A stretch of DNA of 64,000 nucleotides, from contig JAFMSR010000002.1 of the NCBI GenBank assembly GCA_022818135.1, forward strand, positions 48,275,706-48,339,705, given 5' to 3'. The position numbers and the translations under genes are program-made. The stretch is from Saxidomus purpurata. Lineage: Eukaryota > Mollusca > Bivalvia > Venerida > Veneridae. Shown here piece by piece: positions 49,901 to 54,770 of the stretch (positions within the stretch are counted from its first letter, which is position 1; every line of letters starts with the position of its first letter). The notes below the pieces were generated by a model. It was given only the letters and a program-made list of their open reading frames with translations, did no database searches and was not told where the DNA came from.

Positions 49901-52726
49901 GTGGTTTCAGAGAAGAAATTTATTAAAGTTTTTCCTATATAAGCCTATGCAAAATTAAGTGACCACCCGCGCTGGGTCAATTTTGCCCCGGGGGTCATAA
50001 TTTAAACAGTCTTGGTACAAGTCCTCCAGACAATGCTACATGCCAAATATCTAAGCTCTAGTCCTTGTGGTTTCAGAGAAAAAAAATTTAAAAGTTCTTC
50101 CTATATAAGCCTATGCAAAACTAAGTGACCACCCGTGCGGGGTCATTTTTGACCGGGGGGTCATAATTTGAACAATCTTGGTAGAGGTCTACTAGACAAT
50201 GCTACATGCCAAATATCTAAGCTCTAGGCCTTGTGGTTTCAGAGAAGATTTTTAAATTTTTTCCTATATAAGTCTATGTAAAACTAAGTGTCCCCGTGTG
50301 CGGGGTCAATTTTGATCCGGGGGTCATAATTTGAACAATCTTGGTAGAGGTCCACTAGCCAATGCTACATGCCAAATATCTTAGCTCTAGGCCTTGTGGT
50401 TTCAGAGAAGATTTTTAAAGTTTTACCTATATAAGCCTATACAAAACTAAGTGACACCCCGCGCGGGGTCAATTTTGATCCCAGGTGCGTAATTTGTAGG
50501 CCTTGTGGTTTCAGAGAAGAAGATTTTTTTTTAAAGATTTTCCTATGTTAGCCTATGTAAAACTAAGTGACCCCCCTTGCCAGGTCAATTTTGACCCGGG
50601 GGTCATAATTTGAACACTCTTGGTAGAGGTCCACTAGCTAATACTGCATGCCAAATATCTAAGCTCTAGGCCTTGCGGTTTCAGAGAAGAAATTTATTAA
50701 AGTTTTTCCTATATAAGCCTATGCAAAATTAAGTGACCACCCGCACTGGGTCAATTTTGCCTCGGGGGTCATAATTTAAACAGTCTTGGTACAAGTCCTC
50801 CAGACAATGCTACATGCCAAATATCTAAGCTCTAGTCCTTGTGGTTTCAGAGAAAAAAAATTTAAAAGTTCTTCCTATATAAGCCTATGCAAAACTAAGT
50901 GACCACCCGTGCGGGGTCATTTTTGACCGGGGGGTCATAATTTGAACAATCTTGGTAGAGGTCTACTAGACAATGCTTCATGCCAAATATCTAAGCTCTA
51001 GGCCTTGTGGTTTCAGAGAAGATTTTTAAATTTTTTCCTATATAAGTCTATGTAAAACTAAGTGTCCCCGTGTGCGGGGTCAATTTTGATCCGGGGGTCA
51101 TAATTTGAACAATCTTGGTAGAGGTCCACTAGCCAATGCTACATGCCAAATATCTTAGCTCTAGGCCTTGTGGTTTCAGAGAAGATTTTTAAAGTTTTTC
51201 CTATATAAGCCTATACAAAACTAAGTGACCCCCTGGGCATGGTCAATTTTGATCCCGGGTGCTAATTTGTAAGTTTTTCCTATTTGTTGCCATAGCAACC
51301 AGAGTTCTGCATGGAATGAAATTCTTTGAACAACTTTGATAGAGCTTCATGCAAGGTACATCCCTGCAAAGTTTCATCAACATTGGCCCAGTGGTTTCAG
51401 AGGAGATATCGTTTGAAGGAAATGGTGGACGGACGGACAGACAGCGGACGTCGTACAGAATGTAATCCTTATAGCTCACTCTGGCACTTTGTGCCAGGTG
51501 AGCTAAAAATCAGACTAGCCAAAAATTAAAAAGACCAAAAATACTAAAATATCCCCACCCTCCCCTTCCAAATGTGTGACTCAAAAACCCCTTTGATATG
51601 TTGAAGTGCATTATCCATTTATTGTCTGTGAAAAAATTTGAAATCAATCTAACAAAAATTGAAGAAGCTATGTCCAATTCTCAAAATCAACCAATTTCCA
51701 TCAAAATTCATGTTTCTTACCCAAAAAAACAGGTGAGACTCAGCATCTATAGGATACAATATGAAGAAGGGTATTAGATGAACAAGTTCCCCAAGTTTCA
51801 AAGTGATAGCTTTGATAGTTTCCATGTAAGTGACCTAAATGCCTCCGACAACAACGACGACAATCAAGTGACGACAATAGTTCGTCATTTTTTTCAAAAA
51901 TCAGACGACCTAAAAATGAAAACAGTTACTGTATGCCTATTTGGTGGCAACTTCCGGTTGGATACAGTCAAAGTTCGTACACTGTGTATACACTAGTCTA
52001 ACTTCGTACACTGTATACACTAGTCTAACTATTTAGACTCCGAAGGCAAACTGATTTTATAGGCTGATATTTTCTAGTTGTTCACCTTCTATGTCGTAAA
52101 GGTGTCATAGTTATGAAATATCAGATCTGTGAAAGGGCACTGAAACGCAAAATTAATTAGGATACATATACACCAACAAAATTTTCTATAGCAAATCATC
52201 AAATTTTGTGCCAGGTCTTAGCTTTGATATTATTAAAATTACAAAAAATTAAAAGCTAGAACAATAGATATCTGCAATGGTTTGACAGATATATCTATGT
52301 GAAGGGTCACACCACAACACTGAATTAATTCTCTATGCAAGATAGATTGTTCTTCTTGTTTCTTTTTTTTTCGACTGAATAGTCCAAGTTCTTTAGCCTT
52401 AATTAAACCAATATGGCATTGCAGTCTGTGACCCCTTTAAATTCATAGATCTATCTGACATTTTGCAACTGTCACACCTTCACATACCGGTAAAGCAAAC
52501 AAGACTAAAATGTCAGCCTGTAAAATCTGTTTGCCTTCATGGAAATACTGTGAGCCTACTACTAGTTACAGGTCTGTCATTGATAGATATCTACTTAGTC
52601 AGCTAGTATAGGTAACTGTTTAAACAAACATGTTAAAATGTAAAAACCAAAGGAGGTTCAAGTCTTACCTGTGCAGAGACAACCAAACTGAACAAAGAAA
52701 ACTGACAAAATCAGTAAAATGTTCAT
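13718..52726 (-). CDS. SCPEP1: Serine carboxypeptidase (SCPEP1-like, S10), seven exons, 3' part missing
   Basis: Join complement of 52669-52726, 44950-45098, 43616-43705, 40248-40406, 39741-39815, 16526-16636 and 13718-13919. Every junction has GT-AG ends and the frame is kept throughout. The product is about 281 residues so far: a hydrophobic signal peptide (residues 1-18, ending QFGCLC), then EWSYVDVREGAHMFYWLYY, PLVMWLQ-GGPGGSGTGFGNFEEIGP, LLFVDNPVGTGYSYV, FYIFSESYGGKM, CNFKGLAMGDSWISPIDS and TNGVNFYNIL. These match the order and spacing of vertebrate SCPEP1, which is about 450 residues. The nucleophile is predicted as Ser162 in SESYGG, and GGPGG is the oxyanion-hole segment. The catalytic Asp and His belong to the C-terminal third, which I could not find between 1 and 13717. 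Family knowledge suggests a lysosomal or secreted glycoprotein exopeptidase; NTT and NIT glycosylation sequons are present. Intron 1 and intron 7 are phase 1, the rest phase 0. I see no frameshift or stop in any exon, so the gene looks functional. Confidence 0.93.
13920..15069. other. Intron 6, unassigned part
   Basis: AT-rich. An open frame at 14164-14469 (plus) is rich in hydrophobic residues by composition and matches nothing I recognise. A CpG-richer patch lies at 14880-15060. No RNA gene was seen. Confidence 0.4.
15070..15560 (+). repeat. Diverged family C core units
   Basis: Three units with TGTGACCTTGACCTTTG, GCTGAACATTTGTGC and TTTTAAAATCCTTCAATGC phrases. A TA run lies at 15214-15231. 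Neither a head nor a tail is clear, so this is an old fragment. Confidence 0.6.
15773..16395 (+). mobile_element. Pearl-like element, B-type head with E-like core
   Basis: Head ACAAGAGGGCCATAATAGCTCACC, then units with GGTCAGTAGGTCAA, TGACCTTGACCTTTGACCC and AAAATTAATAGG, ending in GGCGGACGACAGACATCC. The tail hairpin is degenerate. It lies 130 bp from exon 6. Confidence 0.65.
16526..16636 (-). CDS. SCPEP1: SCPEP1-like exon 6: MGDSWISPID block
   Basis: 111 bp (37 codons) between acceptor cttgacag and donor gtgagt. Encodes NIQAGNITCNFKGLAMGDSW, then ISPIDSTVTWAPYLYSN. It continues the protein exactly where exon 5 ends, across a 23.1-kb intron. NIT is a glycosylation sequon. Confidence 0.92.
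16883..17753. mobile_element. pogo/Tigger-like MITE
   Basis: An 871-bp element beginning CAGTTGACTCTCGTTATCTC and ending GAGAGTCAACTG, flanked by TA on both sides (16881-16882, 17754-17755). The CAGT-GACTC-TTAT style of terminal repeat and the TA target are typical of pogo/Tc1-mariner non-autonomous elements. Open frames inside do not resemble a transposase. Confidence 0.75.
17756..18657. other. Unassigned intron 5 sequence
   Basis: AT-rich, with a TA run at about 17942-17954. No exon or element ends were recognised. Confidence 0.4.
18658..18900 (+). mobile_element. Pearl-like element, family B variant, 3'-truncated
   Basis: Head ACAAGAGGGCCAAGATGGCC then TTTATCTCTCAGCTGGC, one core unit, and no tail. 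It is the closest relative of the B copy at 58251 and gives the uninterrupted version of that copy's insertion site. Confidence 0.75.
18901..19312. other. Unassigned intron 5 sequence
   Basis: No recognisable feature other than a T-rich run near 19091-19107. Confidence 0.4.
19313..20930 (-). pseudogene. CR1/L2-type LINE, 5'-truncated and frameshifted
   Basis: On the minus strand it encodes reverse transcriptase blocks NNYRPISILP, QSGFRKHPSCNTALIRLIDA, FLDLRKAFDLVDH, RVPQGSILGPLLFILYINDI and LYADDSTLY. A C-terminal part follows (YILPTFDYCCTVWG, FQELKWLSFSDR). Both catalytic segments survive, but the frame shifts near 20545, near 20190 and again near 20090. The 5' half, including endonuclease, is missing. 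The 3' end carries an (ATT)n run at 19313-19340, the tail style of CR1/L2-like LINEs rather than poly(A). It lies in intron 5, in the same orientation as the gene. Confidence 0.88.
20931..22301. other. Unassigned intron 5 sequence
   Basis: About 1.4 kb with no recognised exon, element end or RNA gene. Confidence 0.4.
22302..23137 (-). mobile_element. Pearl-like element, family B (the only minus-strand B copy)
   Basis: On the plus strand it starts with the tail hairpin (AGCTCACCTGGC...GCCGGAGTGAGCT) and ends with the inverted head (GTGAGCGATATAGGG then CTCTTGT). The inner palindrome of the head is partly lost. Four core units. Confidence 0.85.
23138..23671. other. Unassigned sequence with short local repeats
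   Basis: Holds repeated TGCTGTCTGATCATGATCTG phrases at 23141-23245, also seen at 22221-22275 on the other side of the B element, so the B copy lies inside an older short repeat. A second phrase (AGCAAATGGGGTGTT) occurs at 23523 and 23648. Confidence 0.45.
23672..23825 (+). mobile_element. Pearl-like element, family B, truncated head
   Basis: ACAAGAGGGCCATGATGGCC with TATATCGCTCACC, then about 120 bp of core, cut at about 23825 by unrelated sequence that ends in an A-run at 24195-24208. That A-run suggests a retroposed insert (23826-24208) of unknown origin. Confidence 0.65.
24233..25295 (+). mobile_element. Pearl-like element, family C (complete)
   Basis: Head ACAAGAGCTGTC with the small hairpin TCAC-AA-GTGA and AATGCCCCC. 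Five to six core units of ~170-180 bp contain GTGTGACCTTGACCTTTGAG, ACACGTCGTCTTGATGTGCT and GCATGACAAAGTTACAGTCC. GACGGACGGACGG microsatellite, then terminal hairpin TATGCCACCC-TTC-GGGGGCATAAAAA. Non-coding. Confidence 0.9.
25315..26815 (+). mobile_element. Pearl-like element, family B ends with a distinct core
   Basis: B-type head (ACAAGAGGGCCATGATGGCC, then CGCTCACC) and B-type tail (GGACGGACGACGG, AGCTCACCCTGAG), but the core is a different ~145-bp unit with AACAACCTTTCTGACAAATT and GTGACCTAGTTTTTGAC phrases. A block of four units is duplicated: 25491-26070 and 26071-26650 are nearly identical. Confidence 0.88.
26820..26915 (+). mobile_element. Family B fragment, 5' part of an interrupted copy
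   Basis: B core sequence (CTAGGCCTTG, TTGCCATAGCAACCAGAGTT) broken at GAAT by the TIR transposon; it resumes at 29921 with ATTCTTTGAACAATTTTGG. Joining the two halves restores the usual B sequence. Confidence 0.88.
27567..27952 (+). mobile_element. 380-bp insertion with AAATAG duplication, LTR-like
   Basis: Absent from TIR copy 2. Flanked by AAATAG (27561-27566 and 27947-27952). Begins TGTAACAGG and contains a CCAAT-type box (GATTGG, near 27745), a TATA-like motif (CCTATATATC, near 27780) and AATAAA near its end. This resembles a solo LTR, but the usual CA end is not evident. The insertion is certain; its class is not. Confidence 0.7.
28185..28959 (+). mobile_element. Pearl-like element, family A, with exact empty site
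   Basis: Complete A element (head CTAGAGCTATCAC, five core units, ACCG run at 28867-28908, hairpin tail ending GGGGGTATAA). TIR copy 2 has GTGAAAAAAGTT where this copy has GTGAAA, the element and AAAGTT, so the insertion left no target duplication. Confidence 0.93.
29921..30700 (+). mobile_element. Family B fragment, 3' part and further diverged units
   Basis: Continues the B copy interrupted at 26915, with a GGACGTACAACG tail remnant at about 30028, followed by B-like units (GGTAGAGGTCCAATTGGAAA twice) to about 30690. Old and diverged. Confidence 0.7.
31071..31798. other. Unassigned interior of the TTAA structure
   Basis: No recognised feature. A minus-strand open frame at 31311-31508 starts MLLWLNTCCRHYVKK and is unassigned. 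Confidence 0.35.
31799..33264 (+). mobile_element. Pearl-like element, family B (complete)
   Basis: Head AAGAGGGCCATGATGGCCC with CGCTCACC, about seven ~165-bp units, GGACGGATGGACGGACGG, and the hairpin CTCTGGCACTTTGTGCCAGG with GTGAGCTAAAA. One unit carries an unrelated ~70-bp piece at about 32675-32750. Confidence 0.9.
33265..33990. other. Unassigned intron 5 sequence
   Basis: No element ends or coding features recognised. Confidence 0.4.
33991..34170 (+). mobile_element. Family C 3' fragment
   Basis: One core unit (GTCGTCTTGATGTGCTAGAC, GACAAAGTTACAGTCCG), then ACGGACGGACGG and the hairpin TATGCCACCC-TTC-AGGGGCATAAAAA. Confidence 0.85.
34590..34990 (+). mobile_element. Pearl-like element, family D (headless)
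   Basis: Two ~155-bp units (AAGGGGCATAACTCTGTCAA, GCAAAGTTATAGCCAACG), GACGGACGGATGGACCGAC, and the hairpin CGCCTTTTCTCCGAAAGGGCG followed by ACATA. Another D tail is at about 43074-43131. Confidence 0.75.
35310..36332 (+). mobile_element. Pearl-like element, family E (complete)
   Basis: Head ACAAGAGGCCC-AAAA-GGGCC then AGTATTGCTCTACTGG. Core units contain TGACCTTGACCTTTGACCC, GGATCATCTAC and ACAGGGAACCTTCTGAGCAA. GACGGACGCTTGACGGACAG run, then a hairpin tail ending CCAGTAGTGCTAAAA. The tail end is complementary to the head end with two mismatches. Confidence 0.85.
36738..38581. mobile_element. TIR transposon copy 2 (uninterrupted)
   Basis: 1844 bp bounded by ACGGGTTTTTCACAGAC and the complementary GTCTGTGAAAAACCGGT, with AT on both outer sides. 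Inside each end is a second shared motif (TGAGGGGGCAGTT and its complement). It serves as the reference empty site for both insertions in copy 1. No intact transposase; the class is unknown. Confidence 0.85.
38725..39638 (+). mobile_element. Pearl-like element, family A
   Basis: Head CTAGACCTATCAC, six core units, ACCG-type run at 39567-39604 and an eroded tail hairpin ending GGGTATAA. It ends 103 bp beyond exon 5 on the intron 5 side. Confidence 0.9.
39741..39815 (-). CDS. SCPEP1: SCPEP1-like exon 5: catalytic serine exon (SESYGG)
   Basis: 75 bp (25 codons) encoding EVPFYIFSESYGGKMTAAIS then QALFQ. SESYGG is the SCPEP1 version of the S10 GESYGG nucleophile motif; its central Ser is residue 162 in the joined product. 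Acceptor ttttcag and donor gtagat are clear. Confidence 0.95.
40248..40406 (-). CDS. SCPEP1: SCPEP1-like exon 4: LLFVDNPVGTGYSYV
   Basis: 159 bp (53 codons) between acceptor atcacag and donor gtataa. Encodes LQTTSLLFVDNPVGTGYSYV and ends FFMKKSLQFQ. The (L/V)D-x-P-x-G-(T/V)-G-(F/Y)-S block is diagnostic of serine carboxypeptidases and, with the flanking residues, of the SCPEP1 subgroup. Confidence 0.95.
40490..40912 (+). repeat. Fragments of families G, C and A
   Basis: G head at about 40490-40545 (ACAAGAGCTGTC-TCAT-GACAGCATGC), C head at 40592-40640 (ACAAGAGCTGTCAC-ACATTA-GTGAC-AAATGCCCCC), then a diverged A core unit at about 40780-40900 (GGTTATGGTTCTTGGGCACT). All are in intron 3. Confidence 0.65.
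40913..42125 (+). mobile_element. Family B element interrupted by a MITE
   Basis: Head ACAAGAGGGCCAAGATGGCC with CGCTCACC, core with GTGACCTAGTTTTTGACC, interrupted at 41281-42090, then CTGACCAAGTTTCATGA of the same core. No tail; it abuts a C element. Confidence 0.75.
41281..42090. mobile_element. MITE with TACTGTATA ends
   Basis: About 810 bp; TACTGTATA at the left, TATACAGTA at the right, and inner facing blocks TTTTTGGCGGGG / CGCCAATATTTGG. Probable TA target. Non-coding. Confidence 0.65.
42109..42915 (+). mobile_element. Pearl-like element, family C (tail lost)
   Basis: Head AACAAGAACAAGTGACAAATGCCCCC, four to five C core units, GAACGGACGGACG, then no hairpin. Two further tails without bodies follow: family D at about 43074-43131 and family B at about 43136-43166 (AGCTCACCCTGGC-GAA-GCCAGGTGAGCT, a near-perfect hairpin). 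Confidence 0.82.
43190..43615. repeat. 27-bp minisatellite touching the exon 3 splice donor
   Basis: About 15 units of the type GACAAGGAGACATACAGACT-GTATGAA, with some shortened units. Because the unit is divisible by three and lacks stops in several frames, it is open on both strands; those frames are artefacts. On the gene strand each unit contains GTATGTCTC, the same sequence as the true donor of exon 3. Confidence 0.9.
43616..43705 (-). CDS. SCPEP1: SCPEP1-like exon 3: GGPGGSG oxyanion-hole exon
   Basis: 90 bp (30 codons, phase 0 both sides) encoding GGPGGSGTGFGNFEEIGPLD and ending NPRNTTW. GGPGG(S/C)S is the oxyanion-hole signature of family S10. NTT is a potential N-glycosylation sequon. 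The donor (gtatgtctc) directly touches a 27-bp minisatellite that repeats the donor motif. Confidence 0.95.
43785..44215 (+). mobile_element. Pearl-like element, family B, truncated
   Basis: Head ACAAGAGGGCCAAGATGGCC with CGCTCACC and two and a half core units, cut at about 44210. It sits 80 bp from exon 3 in intron 2. The following 44216-44449 shows no recognised feature. Confidence 0.85.
44450..44790 (+). repeat. Family E-like core fragment
   Basis: Units with AAGGTCATCGTGACCTGTTA, CTCAAAATCAATAGGG and AACCTACCAAGTTTGAGG phrases. No head or tail. Confidence 0.5.
44950..45098 (-). CDS. SCPEP1: SCPEP1-like exon 2: N-terminal carboxypeptidase core
   Basis: 149 bp, from acceptor ttgcag to donor gtatgg. 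It encodes PLKYVQHSAEPKQEWSYVDV, then REGAHMFYWLYY, and ends PLVMWLQ. The pattern W-x-Y-V-x-V-R-x-x-A-x-M-F-x-W-L-Y-Y followed by PLVMWLQ is that of SCPEP1 just before the oxyanion-hole loop. No disruption is visible. Confidence 0.93.
45099..45492. other. Start of intron 1, unassigned
   Basis: No element or RNA gene recognised. Confidence 0.4.
45497..46353 (+). mobile_element. Pearl-like element, family A (tail hairpin lost)
   Basis: Head CTAGACCTATCAC, five core units and a short ACCG run. It ends near CACTGGGTGACTCGC without the CCCCC/GGGGG hairpin. Confidence 0.87.
46565..46757 (+). mobile_element. Family A head fragment
   Basis: Head CTAGACCTATCAC with ATACCCCCAAAA and one partial unit, broken at about 46757. 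Confidence 0.82.
46780..46871 (+). mobile_element. Minimal family B element (about 91 bp)
   Basis: Complete head (ACAAGAGGGCCATGATGGCC, CGCTCACC) joined almost directly to the tail end (CACTTTGTGCCAGGTGAGCT, AAAA), with no core array and no microsatellite. Confidence 0.8.
47027..49280 (+). pseudogene. CR1/L2-type LINE, truncated, frameshifted and interrupted
   Basis: Encodes STGLDGLSARFLK, KVTPIFKKGSKSDKNNYRPI, DQSGFRTNHSCETALNNLID, SGVPQGSVLGPILFIIYIND and FADDTTIT, then after the A insertion a C-terminal part with YILPHLDYCCTIWG and LFKELGWMKFSDRVNF. A small deletion shifts the frame at about 47510. A larger one joins NNLIDD directly to TLQWFQSYL near 47625, removing the segment with the first catalytic Asp. 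More loss lies at about 48655. The 3' end carries ATTATT repeats. Related in type to the LINE at 19313-20930. Confidence 0.88.
47981..48397 (+). mobile_element. Short family A element inside the LINE
   Basis: 417 bp: head TTAGAGCTATCAC with ATACCCCC, about one and a half core units, an ACCG/CCCG run, and tail ending GGGGTATAA. Removing it leaves CAAAACAAAATTAAAATGTC, an open LINE frame reading QNKIKMSQ, so no target duplication is needed. Confidence 0.9.
49430..51508 (+). mobile_element. Pearl-like element, family B (headless, large, duplicated)
   Basis: About eleven B units ending in GGACGGACGGACAGACAGCG and the hairpin CTCTGGCACTTTGTGCCAGG with GTGAGCTAAAA. A 774-bp block is tandemly duplicated (49651-50424 and 50425-51198), including its irregular units. 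The head is not visible. Confidence 0.88.
51620..51920 (+). repeat. Tail remnant of a further Pearl-like family
   Basis: CGACAACAACGACGACAATC run followed by TAGTTCGTC...CAGACGACCTAAAA, a tail hairpin in the style of the other families. A ~28-bp direct duplication (GTACACTG(TG)TATACACTAGTC) lies at about 51976-52029. Confidence 0.5.
52042..52537. mobile_element. MITE-like element in intron 1
   Basis: Ends are inverted copies: GAAGGCAAACTGATTTTATA at the left and the complement of GAAGGCAAACAGATTTTACA at the right, the match continuing about 30 bp. About 500 bp, non-coding, 130 bp from exon 1. The right edge could lie a little further out. Confidence 0.6.
52669..52726 (-). CDS. SCPEP1: SCPEP1-like exon 1: start codon and signal peptide
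   Basis: Encodes 19 residues beginning MNILLILSVFFVQFG and ending at a phase-1 donor (ACAG followed by gtaaga). The first 15-18 residues are hydrophobic, as expected of a signal peptide for a lysosomal or secreted enzyme. The ATG has A at -3 within an A-rich leader. It joins in frame to exon 2, where the split codon becomes Glu. This is the most likely start, although an upstream non-coding exon cannot be excluded. Confidence 0.88.
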
Positions 52727-52773
52727 TTTTTTACCACAGTTATATTTCATAGTGTTTACCTGTTTACATAATG

Positions 52774-52793
52774 TCACATGAGCAGTCATGTGA
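52774..52793. promoter_or_regulatory. Paired M-box/CLEAR-like E-boxes upstream of SCPEP1 start
   Basis: TCACATGA, a 4-bp spacer (gcag), then its exact reverse complement TCATGTGA, 48-67 bp upstream of the ATG. TCATGTGA/TCACATGA is the M-box form of the E-box bound by MITF/TFE-family factors, which control lysosomal genes in animals. The sequence is directly visible; the regulatory role is inference. Confidence 0.45.
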
Positions 52794-52895
52794 TGTCCTA
52801 CATTTAGTTTATCATGAGACAACTTAACACAGTTTCAGGTCCTTAAAAAACTTGCCTCTTTATTAATATCAAGATGACTGGAAAAGAAATAAAAT

Positions 52896-52957
52896 GAAGC
52901 AATACAATACAATACAATGCAATGCAATGCAATGCAATACAATACAATGCAATACAA
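52896..52957. repeat. Pentanucleotide microsatellite (AATAC/AATGC)n
   Basis: AATAC units followed by AATGC units and back to AATAC, about 12 repeats, upstream of the SCPEP1 start. Confidence 0.9.
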
Positions 52958-54770
52958 ATTTTATTTCTTGTTGGTATGGGCAATAAAAATAACATTAGCT
53001 ATGAATGGCTCTTGACCGACTATATAACAAAAGTAACACATATTTACAATGTACACAATAAATAAATGACAGTGATAACATTATATGTTGGGGACCTGTA
53101 AAAAAATATAATCAAAGCACTGAAGGCACTAGAGGTGTCCTTTATACAATTTGGTGACCACTTCCCATTGCATACAAATCGGAAATGGTACATTGTAACA
53201 AGAGGACAGTGATGATTCAATACTGCAGAGCAACACCCTAGTTTGAATATGATTGCTCCATTGATGTACTTAATGCGAACACTCATGTTTAGTGTGGGGT
53301 ACAGTAACGGGATATGGCAAGTGCATATTACCGGCTTGCCCATTAATATCAGTATCTATTTAAATGTCATTGACCAATCAATTAAACGGCTGGCAATTTC
53401 ATGGAAGGGTAACAAATACATAAATTATGGGATTAGCTAGAGTTATGGTTCTTGGTCACTGCACTCCCTGATGGTGTGATTCAAGTATCAATTAAATAGT
53501 GTTCAGTACTATCCAAGGTTTTAACAGAAAGGGAGATTTATGGAATAACTAAGTTATATAAAGTAACAGTTCTCCATACCCTAAATGTTTTAAATCATTG
53601 CATAAAGTATCAAATCATTGTATGCCTGATTTATGTTATGATTTGATGTGTGTCAAATTTACTGTTTAAATGTGTTACTGTATAATTCTGTGTTTCCACT
53701 ACTAGTATTACAGAGAGCTCCTGCACCTTTGCCTTTTCTTAAAGTTTTGTTACTAAAAAAGAAAGAAAGCTCATTTTTTTTTGTTCCTATATATACACAA
53801 ATTATTAATATTATTCCAAATAACTAAAACAGCGCCTGCCCCCCCCATAAATAAATGCGTCCATTCCTTACTTTACCATAACATGTTTACATTTGTTGTA
53901 GAAGTACATGTACATACCTCAGTGTTTTTGTTTACATTCCATTGGTATTTCCCGTTCCCTTTTGTAACCTAGATCCGATTGGCTTGCAAAACGTTCTATT
54001 AATTTCCTCACGTGACACTTACGCTCGTGCACTGCTTTTTTAAAAGTGCATATTGTGATTGACTCAAAATTTCAAATCTTAAATACAGTATGTAATAGTT
54101 GTTAGTGAACCTTGCAATCAATGCAAACAGATAAATCACAGTGTTGTACAGTACCTTTCGCAAACGTAAATCCATGAATGAAGTTACATGAATGAATCTC
54201 CGTGTAAACACACGCGACTTCATAAATCGAACGTAGTAAATGGACACTTTCGATAGGTTTTACCCTCCAACCCGCTTTGGTTTTTATTTTTTTTTTAGAG
54301 TCAATCAATTGTTTTTGACTTGCAGATTTATTATTCAAATACAAAGCTTGTAAAAAACTCAAAATTTCCAGATATTAGATATTGTAACTATATAAAGTCT
54401 TTTAAACGATCACAGTTTACTAAATATAATGACTCGTGTTTGTAAATCAAACACGGCCACGGTTACACCGCGTGACCTATTTAATGATCGGGAAATCCCA
54501 GAAGTTTTTGGCCTTACTGCGTCAAAATAGGTTTATTTATTGTAGTTCTGATCGTGTTTATGTCGTTTTTATGTGTCTGTTTCTTTTCAATTTATGTTTT
54601 TGTTGTTTTTGTTCTGTGACTTACTTTCCTTTAAGCATATTATGCGTTTATAGTACATATATACTGTTCTGCAATGTCTCTGCACAGAGCGTATAACTGA
54701 CAATATAAATGATTATGAATGAAAATATAAAATAGCATCCTTCACTGCCAAGGTATTGGGGGAAAGACAA
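52958..54770. other. Upstream region of SCPEP1, unassigned
   Basis: No recognised coding sequence. Contains the candidate promoter motifs at 53941-54020, a short family-A-like phrase at about 53440-53470 (GAGTTATGGTTCTTGGTCAC), and a T-rich stretch at 54281-54296. Confidence 0.4.
53941..54020 (-). promoter_or_regulatory. Possible distal promoter: CCAAT boxes and TCACGTGA
   Basis: Contains ATTGG twice (CCAAT boxes on the minus strand) and a perfect palindromic E-box TCACGTGAC at 54008-54016, about 1.3 kb upstream of the SCPEP1 ATG. It could serve an untranslated first exon. No initiator or spliced leader exon could be defined. Confidence 0.25.
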
